Assembly (NCBI GenBank): GCA_008501655.1
Contig: QQUK01000326.1
Coordinates: forward strand, 1 to 5,641
Source of the DNA: Calditrichota bacterium
Lineage (GTDB): Bacteria; Zixibacteria; MSB-5A5; GN15; FEB-12
Direction of reading: 5' to 3'
Length of the DNA: 5,641 nt
The stretch's first letter is position 1. The number at the start of each line of letters is the position of its first letter. Below, piece by piece: positions 5,516 to 5,641 of the stretch. The notes beneath the pieces are model-generated. The model was not told where the DNA came from and ran no database searches. It saw only the letters and a program-made list of their open reading frames with translations. Position numbers and translations under genes: made by a program.

Positions 5516-5641
5516 ATGTACAACGAAAATATGATGATAGACATAAATTTACCTCCCAAAAGTTATCAGAAAAGCAAGTTTGATTTTTCTTTAGGAAAAT
5601 CAGGCGTTTATGCTATTGCTGCAGCTGCGGTGATTGTAATC
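5516..5641 (+). CDS. pilN: Type IV pilus assembly protein PilN, N-terminal part (runs off the window)
   Basis: Only the first 42 codons are present. The peptide starts MYNENMMIDINLPPKSYQK and enters a hydrophobic stretch (about 30-42, GVYAIAAAAVIVI). This is the usual PilN layout: a short cytoplasmic tail with an I-N-L-x-P motif that docks into PilM, then the single inner-membrane helix. PilN with PilO forms the periplasmic part of the alignment complex. The frame begins 4 nt after pilM with a good binding site, as in pilMNOPQ operons. ATGs at codons 6 and 7 are alternative starts. The 5-residue extension before MMIDINL is a little unusual. The rest of the gene, and presumably pilO, pilP and pilQ, lies beyond the right edge. 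Confidence 0.88.
   Translation, partial: MYNENMMIDINLPPKSYQKSKFDFSLGKSGVYAIAAAAVIVI

Overview
The window looks like part of the chromosome of an uncultured or little-studied Gram-negative, didermic bacterium. The clues are a Myxococcus/Pseudomonas-style pilM-pilN pair, a GspH/FimT-type pseudopilin, and a large secreted subtilisin. The subtilisin ends in a dockerin-like tandem whose halves close with a 'GGPxP' tail. In my memory such tails are typical of Zixibacteria, and to a lesser degree of Planctomycetes and other FCB-like lineages. The exact phylum is an inference, because no ribosomal or marker gene is present. No rRNA, tRNA, CRISPR array, transposase or phage gene is visible.

Layout. 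Positions 1-180 carry no gene but hold three hairpins. Two are copies of one pattern (GTAGG, then a perfect or near-perfect stem, then GCCTTTT(T)AA). A different GC-rich palindrome lies between them. Next comes a small, very AT-rich gene (229-954, GTG start) for a predicted exported protein with two carboxypeptidase-regulatory-like beta-sandwich domains. It converges on the protease gene, and a perfect bidirectional terminator (954-987) separates the two. The protease (3363 down to 1000, minus strand) reads signal peptide, propeptide, S8 catalytic domain, PKD, cohesin-like region, dockerin-like tandem. A divergent AT-rich intergenic region of about 320 bp follows, with several short palindromes and a possible 21-codon leader frame.

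The right-hand part concerns type IV pili. A monocistronic-looking GspH/FimT-type pseudopilin (3682-4191) ends at a strong terminator. After about 200 bp of regulatory-looking DNA the pilM-pilN operon begins, and the window ends inside pilN, which is seen for its first 42 codons only. PilM is the cytoplasmic actin-like ring protein that binds the N-terminal tail of PilN. The pseudopilin could prime or cap the pilus, or act in DNA uptake.

Nothing here is clearly a new defence or mobile system. The parts least explained are the AT-rich double-sandwich gene with its repeat-bearing left flank, the protease that joins cohesin-like and dockerin-like modules in one chain, and the overlapping short frame in front of the pseudopilin.
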